A stretch of 64,000 nucleotides of DNA, taken from an uncultured Bacteroidales bacterium. Lineage in GTDB: Bacteria; Bacteroidota; Bacteroidia; Bacteroidales; FEN-979. Position 1 is the first letter of the stretch, and each line of letters begins with the position of its first letter. The notes below the pieces were generated by a model. It ran no database searches, was not told the DNA's origin, and saw only the letters and a list, made by a program, of their open reading frames with translations. The position numbers and the translations under genes are program-made. This document shows, piece by piece, positions 9,534 through 18,269 of this stretch. The stretch is from the NCBI GenBank assembly GCA_903959905.1, contig CAJBYO010000033.1:124001-188000 (forward strand), written 5' to 3'.

Positions 9534-9541
9534 CAAATATA
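9534..9541 (-). promoter_or_regulatory. -7 box (TATATTTG) upstream of the CerR-like gene
   Basis: A perfect TAnnTTTG on the minus strand, about 16 bases from the ATG at 9518. No clear -33 TTTG was seen. If real, the CerR-like and second GNAT genes can be transcribed separately from spt. Confidence 0.4.
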
Positions 9542-9616
9542 AACGTTCCGCACCTACGGCGCGGTAATCAACGTAATTTCAACGGGCTACCGGGATTTGG
9601 CTCCTACGGAGCCAGC
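9542..9616. repeat. dispersed-repeat-like segment with 'CTACGGxGC' palindromes
   Basis: The segment contains GCACCTACGGCGC near the start and the palindrome GGCTCCTACGGAGCC near 9599-9613, separated by a piece including TTTCAACGGGCTACCGG. From memory, this combination is a high-copy intergenic repeat in environmental Bacteroidota genomes. Copy number here cannot be checked from one window. Confidence 0.45.
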
Positions 9617-9742
9617 CACTCAACACTCACCACTCACCACTCACCACTCACCACTCACCACTCACCACTCACCACTCACCACTCACCACTAACCACTAAC
9701 CACTCACCACTAACCACTAACCACTAACCACTCACCACTAAC
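9617..9742. repeat. heptamer tandem repeat, 18 units of CACTCAC/CACTAAC
   Basis: Eighteen consecutive 7-base units with no interruption: one CACTCAA, eleven CACTCAC and six CACTAAC units. The array starts inside the stop codon of the upstream GNAT gene and fills the gap to the repeat-like segment before the CerR-like gene. A 7-base unit is not a multiple of three and the array reads through stops on the minus strand, so it is not coding. Slippage could change its length. Confidence 0.9.
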
Positions 9743-10874
9743 TAAAATGTTTTATCCAGCACCTCCTCGTCAAATGCTGCCTACCGTTGAAGTTTTTCCA
9801 GATGGTAAGGGCCTTGGCATTGTCTTCAAGCTGTGGGTTGGTAATGGCCTTTTTAATTCCGTACTTGATGTAGGCGCGGTGCATTTCGTTATAATACAAA
9901 GCATTAACACCCTTGGAATGATAATCAGGGCGCACCCCGTTCAGGTACATGTCGATCGTATCGCTTTTTTTCATTGCCCGCAAAAGGTAAAGGAACCCAA
10001 ACGGGAACAACTTGCCGTCGCATTTCTGCAATGCTTTTGTCAATGAAGGCAGTGAAACACCAAAGCCAACCACTTCATCCTCTTCATCAATAACAAATGA
10101 GATGAATTCAGGGCGAACGAAACCGAAATAGGCCTTTATATACATATCTACCTGCTTCTGGGTCAAGGCAGTATAACCATAAAGATCATTAAAGGCAGCA
10201 TTCAGTGTACGGAACATTTTTGGCGCATAGGGCAGCAGTTCCTTTGATTTTTTCGCCTTCAGTATCCGGAGTTTGTATTTTTCCTGAACGAGCATTGATA
10301 ATCGGTCGACCTTTTCGGGGATGGAAGGAGGAATCTCAAATTCATATTGAACCCAGTCGGCGGCCTTTTCAAACCCCAGCTTTTCCATGTGCTCAACATA
10401 ATAGGGGTAGTTATAGATAGAGGCCAGGGTTGCCAGTTCATCAAAACCTTTGATCAGCATGCCTTCATTGTCCATATCTGAAAACCCGAGCGGACCGTGA
10501 ATGCCATTCATCCCCTTCGTCCGGCCCCATTCCAGGACTGTCTCAATGAGGATTTTAGATACCTCCATATCATCTATGAAATCGATCCAGCCGAACCGCA
10601 CCAGCTTCTCATTCCAGCGCTCATTGGCTTTGTGGTTGATGATACCGGCAACACGGCCTACCATTTCTTTACCACGGTATGCAATCCAGTATTCGGCATC
10701 ACAAAAATCAAAAGCAGGGTTTTTGTCCCTGCTTAAAGTATTGAGGTCGTCCATCCGCATGGGAGGACACCAGTATTTATTTCCCCTGTAAAGTTGAAAT
10801 TGAAATTCTATGAACCGCTTAAGATCTTTTTTTGTTTCTACTTTGTGTAATTCAATCGGGCTGGATTTTGTCAT
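9738..10874 (-). CDS. GNAT-family acyltransferase, putative bacterial ceramide synthase (copy 1)
   Basis: A 378-residue paralogue of the gene at 7388-8512, with the same motifs (YRGNKYW, KNPAFDFCDAEYW, VGRVAGIINHK, RFGWIDFIDD, GIHGPLGFSDMD, NGVRPDYHSKGV). It starts 5 bases after the serine palmitoyltransferase stop, the tightest link in the cluster. It is therefore the best candidate for the acyl-CoA-dependent N-acylation step. The acyl-CoA loop reads RPDYHSKGV rather than the usual QxxGxG/A, as is common in this family. The second copy may acylate with a different chain or act on a different base. Confidence 0.78.
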   Translation of the reverse strand: MTKSSPIELHKVETKKDLKRFIEFQFQLYRGNKYWCPPMRMDDLNTLSRDKNPAFDFCDAEYWIAYRGKEMVGRVAGIINHKANERWNEKLVRFGWIDFIDDMEVSKILIETVLEWGRTKGMNGIHGPLGFSDMDNEGMLIKGFDELATLASIYNYPYYVEHMEKLGFEKAADWVQYEFEIPPSIPEKVDRLSMLVQEKYKLRILKAKKSKELLPYAPKMFRTLNAAFNDLYGYTALTQKQVDMYIKAYFGFVRPEFISFVIDEEDEVVGFGVSLPSLTKALQKCDGKLFPFGFLYLLRAMKKSDTIDMYLNGVRPDYHSKGVNALYYNEMHRAYIKYGIKKAITNPQLEDNAKALTIWKNFNGRQHLTRRCWIKHFS

Positions 10875-10879
10875 CGGGT

Positions 10880-12070
10880 TTATTTTGAGATAATATGGAG
10901 CTTCTTCCCCAGTTTCTCAAATTTCTCCAACGCAATATCTACTTGCTCTTTTGTATGGGTTGCCATGAGGGAAAAGCGGATCAATGTATCATCCTTGCTA
11001 ACAGCCGGGGCCACAACAGGATTCACGAAAATGCCCTCATCAAGCAACATGCGGGTGATGGTGAGGGTTTTAAGGTTGTCACGGATATAAAGCGGAATGA
11101 TGGGGGTCACCGTGTTGCCGATATCAAATCCCAGCCTCCTGAAATTGTCAATGGCGTAATGGGTCACATCCCAAAGATTTTTAATGCGCTCGGGCTCGCT
11201 TTTCATAATTTCCAGGGCGGCCAGTACGGCAGCAGCGGAAGCAGGTGTGGCGGAGGCACTGAAAATCAGTGTACGTGAGTGATGCTTGATATAATTGATG
11301 GTTTCAGCATCGCTGGCAATAAATCCGCCGAGGGCAGCAAGGGATTTTGAGAAGGTACCCATGATCATGTCAACCTTATCTGTAAGACCGAAATGATTTG
11401 CTGTTCCTGCGCCATACTTTCCGAGAACCCCGATGGAGTGGGCATCGTCAACCATAATCGTGGCTTCGTATTTGTCGGCCAGTTTGACGATTTCAGGAAG
11501 CTTTGCAATGTCGCCGTCCATGCTGAACACACCGTCAACCACAATAAGTTTTATCCGGGTTGGCTCGCATTTCTTCAGCGTAGTCTCCAGGGAGTGCATG
11601 TCATTGTGCTTGAATTTCAGCACCTTGGCAAATGACAAACGTGTTGCTTCAATAATGGAGGCATGATCAAGTTCATCAATGATGATATAATCATTACGTC
11701 CGGTCACGGTGGGAATAACGCCGAGGTTGACCTGGAAACCCGTGCTATAGACAAGTGCAGCCTGTTTACCTACAAACTCTGCAAGTTTGGTCTCAAGTTC
11801 AATATGGATATCAAGTGTCCCGTTAAGAAACCTGGATCCGGCACAGCCTGTTCCGTACTTTTCAGTGGCTTTGATCGCAGCTTCCTTGATCTTCGGGTGG
11901 TTGGTCAATCCAAGGTAGCTGTTTGAACCAAACATCAGTACTTTTTTGCCATTCATTGTCACCACGGTGTCCTGATCCGATTCAATCATCCGGAAGAACG
12001 GATAGATCCCCATCTTCTCAACTTTCTGCGGTTCGGTATAGTGGGCTAATTTTCGCTGTAAAATCCTCAT
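10880..12070 (-). CDS. spt: serine palmitoyltransferase (alpha-oxoamine synthase family)
   Basis: A 396-residue PLP enzyme that condenses L-serine with a fatty acyl-CoA or acyl-ACP to 3-ketosphinganine, the first step of sphingolipid synthesis. Motifs: [11 protein letters not shown] at about 49-59, DELDHAS with His136 that would stack on [12 protein letters not shown] at about 208, and the Schiff-base lysine K242 in [12 protein letters not shown]. Related 2-amino-3-ketobutyrate CoA ligase and 8-amino-7-oxononanoate synthase share these motifs. The downstream GNAT and CerR-like genes make Spt the best call. A -7 box lies at 12101-12108. Confidence 0.88.
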   Translation of the reverse strand: MRILQRKLAHYTEPQKVEKMGIYPFFRMIESDQDTVVTMNGKKVLMFGSNSYLGLTNHPKIKEAAIKATEKYGTGCAGSRFLNGTLDIHIELETKLAEFVGKQAALVYSTGFQVNLGVIPTVTGRNDYIIIDELDHASIIEATRLSFAKVLKFKHNDMHSLETTLKKCEPTRIKLIVVDGVFSMDGDIAKLPEIVKLADKYEATIMVDDAHSIGVLGKYGAGTANHFGLTDKVDMIMGTFSKSLAALGGFIASDAETINYIKHHSRTLIFSASATPASAAAVLAALEIMKSEPERIKNLWDVTHYAIDNFRRLGFDIGNTVTPIIPLYIRDNLKTLTITRMLLDEGIFVNPVVAPAVSKDDTLIRFSLMATHTKEQVDIALEKFEKLGKKLHIISK

Positions 12071-12100
12071 TGTCTATATTTCTGTAAAAATTAAGCGTGC

Positions 12101-12108
12101 AAAGGTAC
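12101..12108 (-). promoter_or_regulatory. -7 box (TACCTTTG) for the ceramide cluster
   Basis: A perfect TAnnTTTG on the minus strand, 31 bases upstream of the spt ATG and just downstream of the iorB stop. No good -33 element was recognised. Confidence 0.45.
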
Positions 12109-12118
12109 GAAGAAAATA

Positions 12119-12700
12119 TTACATATTCTTTTCCGTAAAATCACGACCGGCCTTCAATGCATTTAAATTCAGGTCAATGATCTTATCTCCTTTTTTACGG
12201 AAGATAAACCGGATTGCACTTTCAAACTTCTCGTATGCCATGCCAAGGAAAGGTGAAGCAGCCCCTAAAATCACAATATTCGTGGCTTTGGTTGAGCCGG
12301 CCTCTTTTGCAGTCGCCTCCGCATCCAATGCTACATGGTGGTGCACCTTCGCAATTTCCGCCATAACCTTGTCCATTTCCGGGTAATTGGGAATGTTGTT
12401 AAAGGGGCGGGTGTTGGTAATGACCCAGCCTTCAGCAGAAAGATAAGGGAGATAGCGCAGTGATTCAAGCGGTTCAATGGAAATGATCATGTCCGCCTGT
12501 CCGAAAGGGATCAGGTCGGAGGCAATTGGCTGATGTGAAATCCTGAGGTTTGACATGACATCGCCTCCTCGCTGGCTCATTCCGTGAACTTCCGATTGTT
12601 TCAGGAACATTCCCTCTTCAAGTGCTGCGTAACCGATGATGGAAGCAATAGAGATGATGCCCTGGCCGCCAACACCGGCTAAAATGATATCTTTTTTCAT
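12119..12700 (-). CDS. iorB: indolepyruvate ferredoxin oxidoreductase, beta subunit
   Basis: A 193-residue protein of the 2-oxoacid:ferredoxin oxidoreductase gamma-domain family. The N-terminus ILAGVGGQGIISIASIIGYAA is the family hallmark, followed by EVHGMSQRGGDVMSNLRIS. It partners the alpha subunit immediately upstream (12 bases apart) to oxidise arylpyruvates to aryl-acetyl-CoA, or the reverse, with ferredoxin. Length is normal for IorB. Confidence 0.92.
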   Translation of the reverse strand: MKKDIILAGVGGQGIISIASIIGYAALEEGMFLKQSEVHGMSQRGGDVMSNLRISHQPIASDLIPFGQADMIISIEPLESLRYLPYLSAEGWVITNTRPFNNIPNYPEMDKVMAEIAKVHHHVALDAEATAKEAGSTKATNIVILGAASPFLGMAYEKFESAIRFIFRKKGDKIIDLNLNALKAGRDFTEKNM

Positions 12701-12712
12701 CCGTAGTTAGAT

Positions 12713-14320
12713 TTACTTGTTCCTGAATTTTTCACGAATGCGCTTGTCAATGGCAACGATGCATTCGCGGCGGGGGATGATCACTGAAACTCCGTTGTAT
12801 GCCAGTTCCTCTTTCATGATGGCGACATTTTCCTCATGATATTTTTTGAGTGGCTTCAGTATGCGGATGTGGGATTCTTCCACTCCAAGCCCTTTGCATA
12901 TTTCTTCAATCTTCCCGAACCCGGGTGAATCCTGTCCCCCGGTCATGGCTGTTGTGCCATTGTCAAGAATCATGATGGTAATAGGTGATTTATCGTTAAC
13001 GGCATCCAGCAACCCGGTCATCCCGGAGTGGGTAAAGGTTGAGTCGCCGATAACCGCAACGGCCGGCACGAGTCCGGCATCAGCTGCGCCTTTGGCCATG
13101 GTGATGGAGGCGCCCATGTCAACACATGAGTTGATCGCTTCATACGGTTTCAGTGCACCAAGTGTATAGCATCCGATATCGGAGAACACACGGCCGTTTG
13201 ACAAAGCACTCAGGGTGTCGCTCAGTGCGTAATAGGAGTCAATGTGGGGGCAACCGCTGCAAAGCGACGGCGGCCGGGTTACAACAAGGTCTGGAACAGC
13301 CATGCCAATTGTATCTGGTTTCCCCAGGGCAACAGCCACCAGGTTGGGATTCAGTTCTCCATCACGCGGGAGGGTTCCGTCAAGGCGCCCTTTTACTTTC
13401 ACTCCCCGGCCCAGGTATCCTTTCAGCAACTCTTCAATAACAGGGTAACCGTCTTCAATCACAAGGATTTCATCGCATTCATCGGCCATCTTTTCAACCA
13501 TGTTGTGCGGCAAGGGGTACTGGCCGATTTTCAACACAGGATGGGGCACAACGCGGTCGGAGAAATTCTCCAGGAGGTAATTATAGGCTATGCCGCAAAC
13601 AATGATGCCAAGCGATCTATCGGTCCCGTCAATGTATTTGTTAAAAGGAGAAGTTTCAGAGGCTTCAACAAATTTATTGTGGTCCTTTAACAGGTTTTTA
13701 TAGCGCTTCCTGGCAATATTCGGCAAAAGGACAAACTGCCGCAGGTCGGAGGGCATTTTCAGTTCATTCTGTTTCCTGATCTCTTTTTTTCGCTCAACAC
13801 CGGAACGGGAGTGCGCCATGCGGGTGGTGATGCGCATCAGAACAGGAATGCTGTATTGTTCTGAAAAGTCAAATCCGTAGTGAACCATGTCATAGGCCTC
13901 CTGCTGATCTGAAGGTTCCAGGACAGGCACCATGGCAAATTTTCCGTAAACACGCGAATCCTGCTCATTCTGAGAGGAATGCATAGACGGATCGTCGGCA
14001 GAAACGACAATAAGCCCGCCGTTTGCGCCGGTAATGGCTGAATTGATAAACGGATCGGCGGCAACGTTCAAACCGACGTGTTTCATGCACACCATGGTAC
14101 GCTTGCCGGCATATGACATGCCGAGGGCCGATTCCATGGCCGTTTTTTCGTTGGTTGACCAACTGGAACGGATATGGTTTTCATGGGCGAATTTTGAATT
14201 CTGAACAAACTCTGTAATTTCAGTGGATGGAGTTCCGGGGTAGGCATAAATACCAGACAAGCCCGCATCCAGGGCAGCCTGGGCAATGGCCTCATCTCCC
14301 AATAACAATAGCTTCTGCAT
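12713..14320 (-). CDS. iorA: indolepyruvate ferredoxin oxidoreductase, alpha subunit (without C-terminal ferredoxin domain)
   Basis: A 535-residue TPP-dependent subunit. Visible motifs: YAYPGTPSTEITEF near residues 25-40, PSLCSGCPH in the middle, and the TPP-binding region GDSTFTHSGMTGLLDAV then ILDNGTTAMTGGQ. ATG 14320 (MQKLLLLGDEA) is chosen over 14371 because it begins the conserved domain and lies after a -7 box at 14350-14357. The classical enzyme of about 600 residues ends with a two-[4Fe-4S] ferredoxin domain. This one stops at REKFRNK without any CxxCxxC motif, so electrons must leave through another protein. Confidence 0.9.
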   Translation of the reverse strand: MQKLLLLGDEAIAQAALDAGLSGIYAYPGTPSTEITEFVQNSKFAHENHIRSSWSTNEKTAMESALGMSYAGKRTMVCMKHVGLNVAADPFINSAITGANGGLIVVSADDPSMHSSQNEQDSRVYGKFAMVPVLEPSDQQEAYDMVHYGFDFSEQYSIPVLMRITTRMAHSRSGVERKKEIRKQNELKMPSDLRQFVLLPNIARKRYKNLLKDHNKFVEASETSPFNKYIDGTDRSLGIIVCGIAYNYLLENFSDRVVPHPVLKIGQYPLPHNMVEKMADECDEILVIEDGYPVIEELLKGYLGRGVKVKGRLDGTLPRDGELNPNLVAVALGKPDTIGMAVPDLVVTRPPSLCSGCPHIDSYYALSDTLSALSNGRVFSDIGCYTLGALKPYEAINSCVDMGASITMAKGAADAGLVPAVAVIGDSTFTHSGMTGLLDAVNDKSPITIMILDNGTTAMTGGQDSPGFGKIEEICKGLGVEESHIRILKPLKKYHEENVAIMKEELAYNGVSVIIPRRECIVAIDKRIREKFRNK

Positions 14321-14349
14321 AGCAAATAATAAGGGTAGTTGTATTTGGA

Positions 14350-14357
14350 CAAAAATA
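14350..14357 (-). promoter_or_regulatory. -7 box (TATTTTTG) upstream of iorA
   Basis: A perfect TAnnTTTG on the minus strand, 29 bases before ATG 14320. It supports that start over the one at 14371. Confidence 0.4.
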
Positions 14358-14425
14358 AGAAATTTTTTCAAATGACGATTTCCCGCACCAGGCTGTTTTC
14401 GTTTTTTTTACCCGATGATTATGCC

Positions 14426-14433
14426 TACTTTTG
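14426..14433 (+). promoter_or_regulatory. -7 box (TACTTTTG) upstream of the TonB-dependent receptor
   Basis: A perfect TAnnTTTG, 32 bases before the ATG at 14466, in the divergent region shared with iorA. The -33 position holds only a T-run. Confidence 0.45.
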
Positions 14434-14465
14434 TTCCTTAGTTCCGATTCAATGTCCTGCTCAGT

Positions 14466-16745
14466 ATGATGATTTCAAAAAAGATAGTCGCCCTTTTAAT
14501 TCTCCTGGCTCCACTGCTGCTGCTTCCTTCTCTCTCCAAGGCTCAAAATGGTTCAATCCGGGGATTTGTGTATGAAAAGGAGACCGGTGAACCTGTTTTG
14601 TTCACAAACGTTTACCTCTTCAAAACATCCATTGGGGCCCCAACGGATGCCAACGGTTACTTTGCCATCACCAAAATTCCGCCCGGCCAGTATTTTCTCA
14701 TGGTTACCTATGTGGGATTTGATACGCTAAAAATAGCGGTCGATATCAAGGCAAATGACCTGCTAACCAAGAAACTGTACCTTACCATATCAACCGTTCA
14801 GCTTGACGAAATAAGTATTTCGGCTGCCCGCCAGGATAAGGTCAGGGAAACCCAGACCAGCATCATCAAAATTACACCCAAGGAAATACAGTCCATCCCC
14901 ACCATCGGAGGCCAGCCTGACCTGGCACAGTACCTCCAGATCCTTCCCGGGGTTATTTTTTCCGGCGACCAGGGAGGTCAATTGTACATCCGCGGCGGCC
15001 CTCCCATACAGAATAAGGTTCTTTACGACGGGATGATCGTGTACAACCCCTTCCATTCCATCGGCCTGTTTTCGGTGTTTGATGTTGACATCCTGAAGAA
15101 TGTGGAAGTTTTCACAGGAGGCTTTGGCGCAGAATACGGCGGACGGCTTTCTTCGGTTATGGATGTGACCACCCGCGACGGAAACAAAAACCGTATTGCC
15201 GGGAAATTTGATATCAGCACCTTCGGGGCAAAAGCTTTGCTGGAAGGCCCGATTTACAAACCCAAAAACCCGGAAGAGGCCAGCGCCACATTCCTCTTCT
15301 CCATCAAGAATTCTTATCTCCAGGAATCAAGCAAGATCTTTTACAAATACATTGATGAAAACGGACTTCCATACAATTATCTGGATATCTACGGAAAAAT
15401 CGCTGTAAATGCACCCAATGGGAGCAAAGTGAACATCTTTGGTTTCAACTTCTCGGACAAGGTAACTTATAAAGTTCTCCAGGACTTTAACTGGAATGCC
15501 TATGGTGGTGGACTCACCTTTCTTGCCATTCCCGGCAGAAGTTCTGTGCTCATTGAAGGCAATTTTGCCTACTCGAACTACAAGGTTGTTTTGCAGGAAG
15601 CCAACAAATCAGCACGATCCAGTTCAATTGCCGGATTCAACGGCGGGTTGAATTTCACCTATTTTTTCGGCAGGGATGCCCTGAAATACGGGCTGGAGAT
15701 CGCCGGGTATAAAACCACGCTTGACTTCTACAACATTGTGAACCGCAACATTGATTACAACCAGAACTCCACGGAGGCCTCCGTGTTTGTAAAGTACAAA
15801 TGGATGCCGGGGAAACTCATCATTGAGCCCGGACTGCGTTTCCAGTATTATGCATCCATTTCGGCCTCATCGTTTGAGCCGCGACTGGCCATCAAATACA
15901 ACATGGCCAAAAATTTCCGGCTGAAAATGGCAGCGGGCATGTATTCACAGAATCTCATCAGCACAACCTATGATAAAGATGTGGTTAACCTGTTCTACGG
16001 GTTCATCACCAGCCCTACAAACAAATTGCAGAAATGCAACCAGGTAGTATTCGGCTTTGAATGGGATTTGATGCAGAACCTGTCATTGAACGTGGAGGGA
16101 TATTACAAATATTACCCTTTGCTGACATCACTCAACAGGAACAAACTGTTTGACGACATTCCCGAAAATGCCAAAGTTCCTGATTATTACAAGAAGGATT
16201 TCAGTACGGAAACAGGCGATGCCGAAGGAGTGGACTTTTCAGTTAAATATGACTGGAAAAAAATCCATTTCTGGGTTACCTATTCCCTCGGATTTATTCA
16301 CCGCAACGATGGGATCAATGATTTTGTTCCGCCTTACGACCGCCGTCATAACCTGAATATCGTCTCATCATTCAACTGGGGCAAGAAAAACTCATGGGAA
16401 TTTGACGTAAGGTATAATTACGGCTCAGGATTTCCATTCACCCAGACAGGCGGGTTTTATGAGCAGATCAATTTCTCCAACATGGGAACCAATTACACAA
16501 CAGCAAACGGTTCACTGGGTATCCTTTACGCAGATTACGACAAGGGCAGGCTTCCTTATTACAGCAGGCTTGACCTTAACCTTAGAAAGAGCTTCTTCCT
16601 GGGAAAAACAACCAAACTGGACATCACTGTAAGTGTTACCAATGCCCTCAACCAGCAGAATATATTCTATTTTGACCGGATCACTTATACCCGTATAGAC
16701 CAGATGCCCATCATGCCGAGCCTGGGACTGAGTTTTAGCTTCTAA
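14466..16745 (+). CDS. TonB-dependent outer membrane receptor with CarboxypepD_reg-like domain
   Basis: A 759-residue receptor. Signal peptide to about residue 26 (SLSKAQ), then a carboxypeptidase-regulatory-like domain at about 28-110 (IRGFVYEKETGEPVLFTNVYL, DANGYFAITKIPPG). The plug spans about 130-240 (YIRGGPPIQNKVLYDGMIVYNPFH, VEVFTGGFGAEYGG), followed by a barrel ending GLSFSF. It is shorter than SusC and has no SusD partner, so it fits a siderophore, vitamin or peptide receptor rather than a glycan system. A small lipoprotein follows 13 bases downstream. An alternative start is the ATG at 14469. Confidence 0.9.
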   Translation: MMISKKIVALLILLAPLLLLPSLSKAQNGSIRGFVYEKETGEPVLFTNVYLFKTSIGAPTDANGYFAITKIPPGQYFLMVTYVGFDTLKIAVDIKANDLLTKKLYLTISTVQLDEISISAARQDKVRETQTSIIKITPKEIQSIPTIGGQPDLAQYLQILPGVIFSGDQGGQLYIRGGPPIQNKVLYDGMIVYNPFHSIGLFSVFDVDILKNVEVFTGGFGAEYGGRLSSVMDVTTRDGNKNRIAGKFDISTFGAKALLEGPIYKPKNPEEASATFLFSIKNSYLQESSKIFYKYIDENGLPYNYLDIYGKIAVNAPNGSKVNIFGFNFSDKVTYKVLQDFNWNAYGGGLTFLAIPGRSSVLIEGNFAYSNYKVVLQEANKSARSSSIAGFNGGLNFTYFFGRDALKYGLEIAGYKTTLDFYNIVNRNIDYNQNSTEASVFVKYKWMPGKLIIEPGLRFQYYASISASSFEPRLAIKYNMAKNFRLKMAAGMYSQNLISTTYDKDVVNLFYGFITSPTNKLQKCNQVVFGFEWDLMQNLSLNVEGYYKYYPLLTSLNRNKLFDDIPENAKVPDYYKKDFSTETGDAEGVDFSVKYDWKKIHFWVTYSLGFIHRNDGINDFVPPYDRRHNLNIVSSFNWGKKNSWEFDVRYNYGSGFPFTQTGGFYEQINFSNMGTNYTTANGSLGILYADYDKGRLPYYSRLDLNLRKSFFLGKTTKLDITVSVTNALNQQNIFYFDRITYTRIDQMPIMPSLGLSFSF

Positions 16746-16758
16746 TCCCTGGAAAAAG

Positions 16759-17169
16759 ATGAAACAAGTAAAAAAAGTTTTTGTTCTTGCCATGGTGATT
16801 GCCACCATTGCATTGAGCGGATGTGTCAAAGATGAGAACACCTCTGCAGATTCCGTCACACGAGCATCCTATTTGGGAAACTGGCTGGTATCACCTACAA
16901 AATCGACCTATGCGGTTAAAATTACTGCAGATCCAAACTCCTCCGACGGTGTGTTTATTGAGAATTTCGCTTTGGTGGGATCCTCCTTCCCCCCGGCCAG
17001 CGCTTCCGTAAACGGCAACAAGATTACACTGGATGATAACCAGGTGATCGGAACCGGGCTCACCATCAAAGGATCGGGAACATTATCGGGAACACAGATC
17101 AAGTGGAACTACACCACTTTTGACGGGGCTGATCTTACAACCGTGAACGAGACTTATACGAAACAGTAG
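16759..17169 (+). CDS. small lipoprotein, unknown function
   Basis: A 136-residue protein with a signal peptide and lipobox IALSGC (Cys22). The rest is a predicted beta-rich domain (YLGNWLVSP, YAVKITADP, NKITLDDNQVI, GTLSGTQIKWNYTTF) resembling lipocalin-like or 'GNW' domains that occur in Bacteroidota lipoproteins. It lies 13 bases after the TonB receptor and is probably cotranscribed, so it may be an accessory lipoprotein. It abuts the convergent DUF4296 gene with no gap. Confidence 0.75.
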   Translation: MKQVKKVFVLAMVIATIALSGCVKDENTSADSVTRASYLGNWLVSPTKSTYAVKITADPNSSDGVFIENFALVGSSFPPASASVNGNKITLDDNQVIGTGLTIKGSGTLSGTQIKWNYTTFDGADLTTVNETYTKQ

Positions 17170-17550
17170 TTATTTCTGACCGGTGATTGATTTCTGCCGG
17201 TCCTCAAGCAAGGTCACGACCCTTTCGTACATCTTAGAGAAATTTTCAGGATTCTGCCTGTAAAAGGAGAGGTTCTGCTCATACCGGCTATTTGAGATCC
17301 GGAACTTTTTAAACAATCCCTGGTAATAAAAACCCTGCTTCCCTTTTGTATCTATCCCTTTGGAGCGCTCCTGGAGAAGGTCGGCCTCAATAACGTGTAC
17401 ATCTGCGAGGATCAGAACCATCTTATCCTCGGCAATAAGCGAATCGGCAGGAATTTTAAGCTGAGTTTGATCCTCAACTTTCTTATCCCCGCAACCAAAC
17501 AAAAATGCACAAAAAAGGGCCGCGATCAGGAACCGTGAAGCAGAAATCAT
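17170..17550 (-). CDS. DUF4296 lipoprotein
   Basis: A 126-residue lipoprotein with lipobox FLFGC (Cys20). The core 'IPADSLIAEDKMVLILADVHVIEADLL' type sequence, followed by YYQGLFKKFRISNSRYEQNLSFYRQNP, matches DUF4296 as I remember it. The function is not known. The start overlaps the end of the OmpH-like gene by 4 bases, so the two are translationally coupled. Confidence 0.85.
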   Translation of the reverse strand: MISASRFLIAALFCAFLFGCGDKKVEDQTQLKIPADSLIAEDKMVLILADVHVIEADLLQERSKGIDTKGKQGFYYQGLFKKFRISNSRYEQNLSFYRQNPENFSKMYERVVTLLEDRQKSITGQK

Positions 17551-18257
17551 TTTTTCCGTTGCTGGTACTCTTTGTTAAGTTCGGAAACTACGGATTTCGT
17601 TATATCAAGCGTATCATTTGAAACCAGGATCTCTCCTCCGGCTTTGTAGCTCATGATATAGTCAAAACGGTAATTCCGGTTGAACCGCCTTAAAAATGCT
17701 GTTACGCTGTCGATCAGGCGAAGGTTCATACTCATCTCCATCTCGCCGACCTTCTGCGCATAGCGTTCTTTCTTTTGCATCAGCTCCTGTTGCTTCTGCA
17801 TCAACTGCTCGTACTGCACCTTGGCTTTATCTTCAGGGATCGCATTGGCCGCAATGAGACGCTGGAAATCATTGGCTTCCTTTTCAAGCGCAGCCTGCTC
17901 GGCAAATACTTCGGTCTGCAGTTTTTTCCCGGTGCCTTCCAGGTCATTCCTTAATACCTTTACGTATTCATAATGGGTATTGAGACTGTCGGTGTTTACA
18001 AAAACAACCGACAATTGTTTTCCCGATGCTTTTTGCAGAGCCATAGGCAATGCCGGAGGCGCGGATTCGTTCCTGCTGAAATGCAGAAAATACAGGATGA
18101 TCATCCCAACGAGAAGGACCAGTCCGAGAACAGTATTGAAATTAAAAATAAAAAAAGGCGGTTTGGGTGGCGATGTTTCGCCACCTGTTGTTTCGCCCTG
18201 GTAAAACGTTTCCTTCTCCTGAACCGGTTCAGGGTTCTCCATGATTTCTTCTTGCAT
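17547..18257 (-). CDS. OmpH/Skp-like periplasmic chaperone-family protein with N-terminal anchor
   Basis: A 236-residue protein with a polar cytoplasmic N-terminus, one transmembrane segment at about 36-58 (NTVLGLVLLVGMIILYFL), then VVFVNTDSLNTHYEYVK, which is the start of an OmpH-type domain. A long charged coiled coil follows at about 105-185. OmpH/Skp proteins hold unfolded outer-membrane proteins; unlike Skp this one is membrane-anchored. An in-frame ATG five codons in is an alternative start. It lies 12 bases after recQ. Confidence 0.8.
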   Translation of the reverse strand: MQEEIMENPEPVQEKETFYQGETTGGETSPPKPPFFIFNFNTVLGLVLLVGMIILYFLHFSRNESAPPALPMALQKASGKQLSVVFVNTDSLNTHYEYVKVLRNDLEGTGKKLQTEVFAEQAALEKEANDFQRLIAANAIPEDKAKVQYEQLMQKQQELMQKKERYAQKVGEMEMSMNLRLIDSVTAFLRRFNRNYRFDYIMSYKAGGEILVSNDTLDITKSVVSELNKEYQQRKK

Positions 18258-18269
18258 AAAAAGGTTTGG

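Noticed and set aside
9617..9742. Possible CRISPR array
   Set aside because: Units are 7 bases with no spacers and no cas genes nearby; it is a simple tandem repeat.
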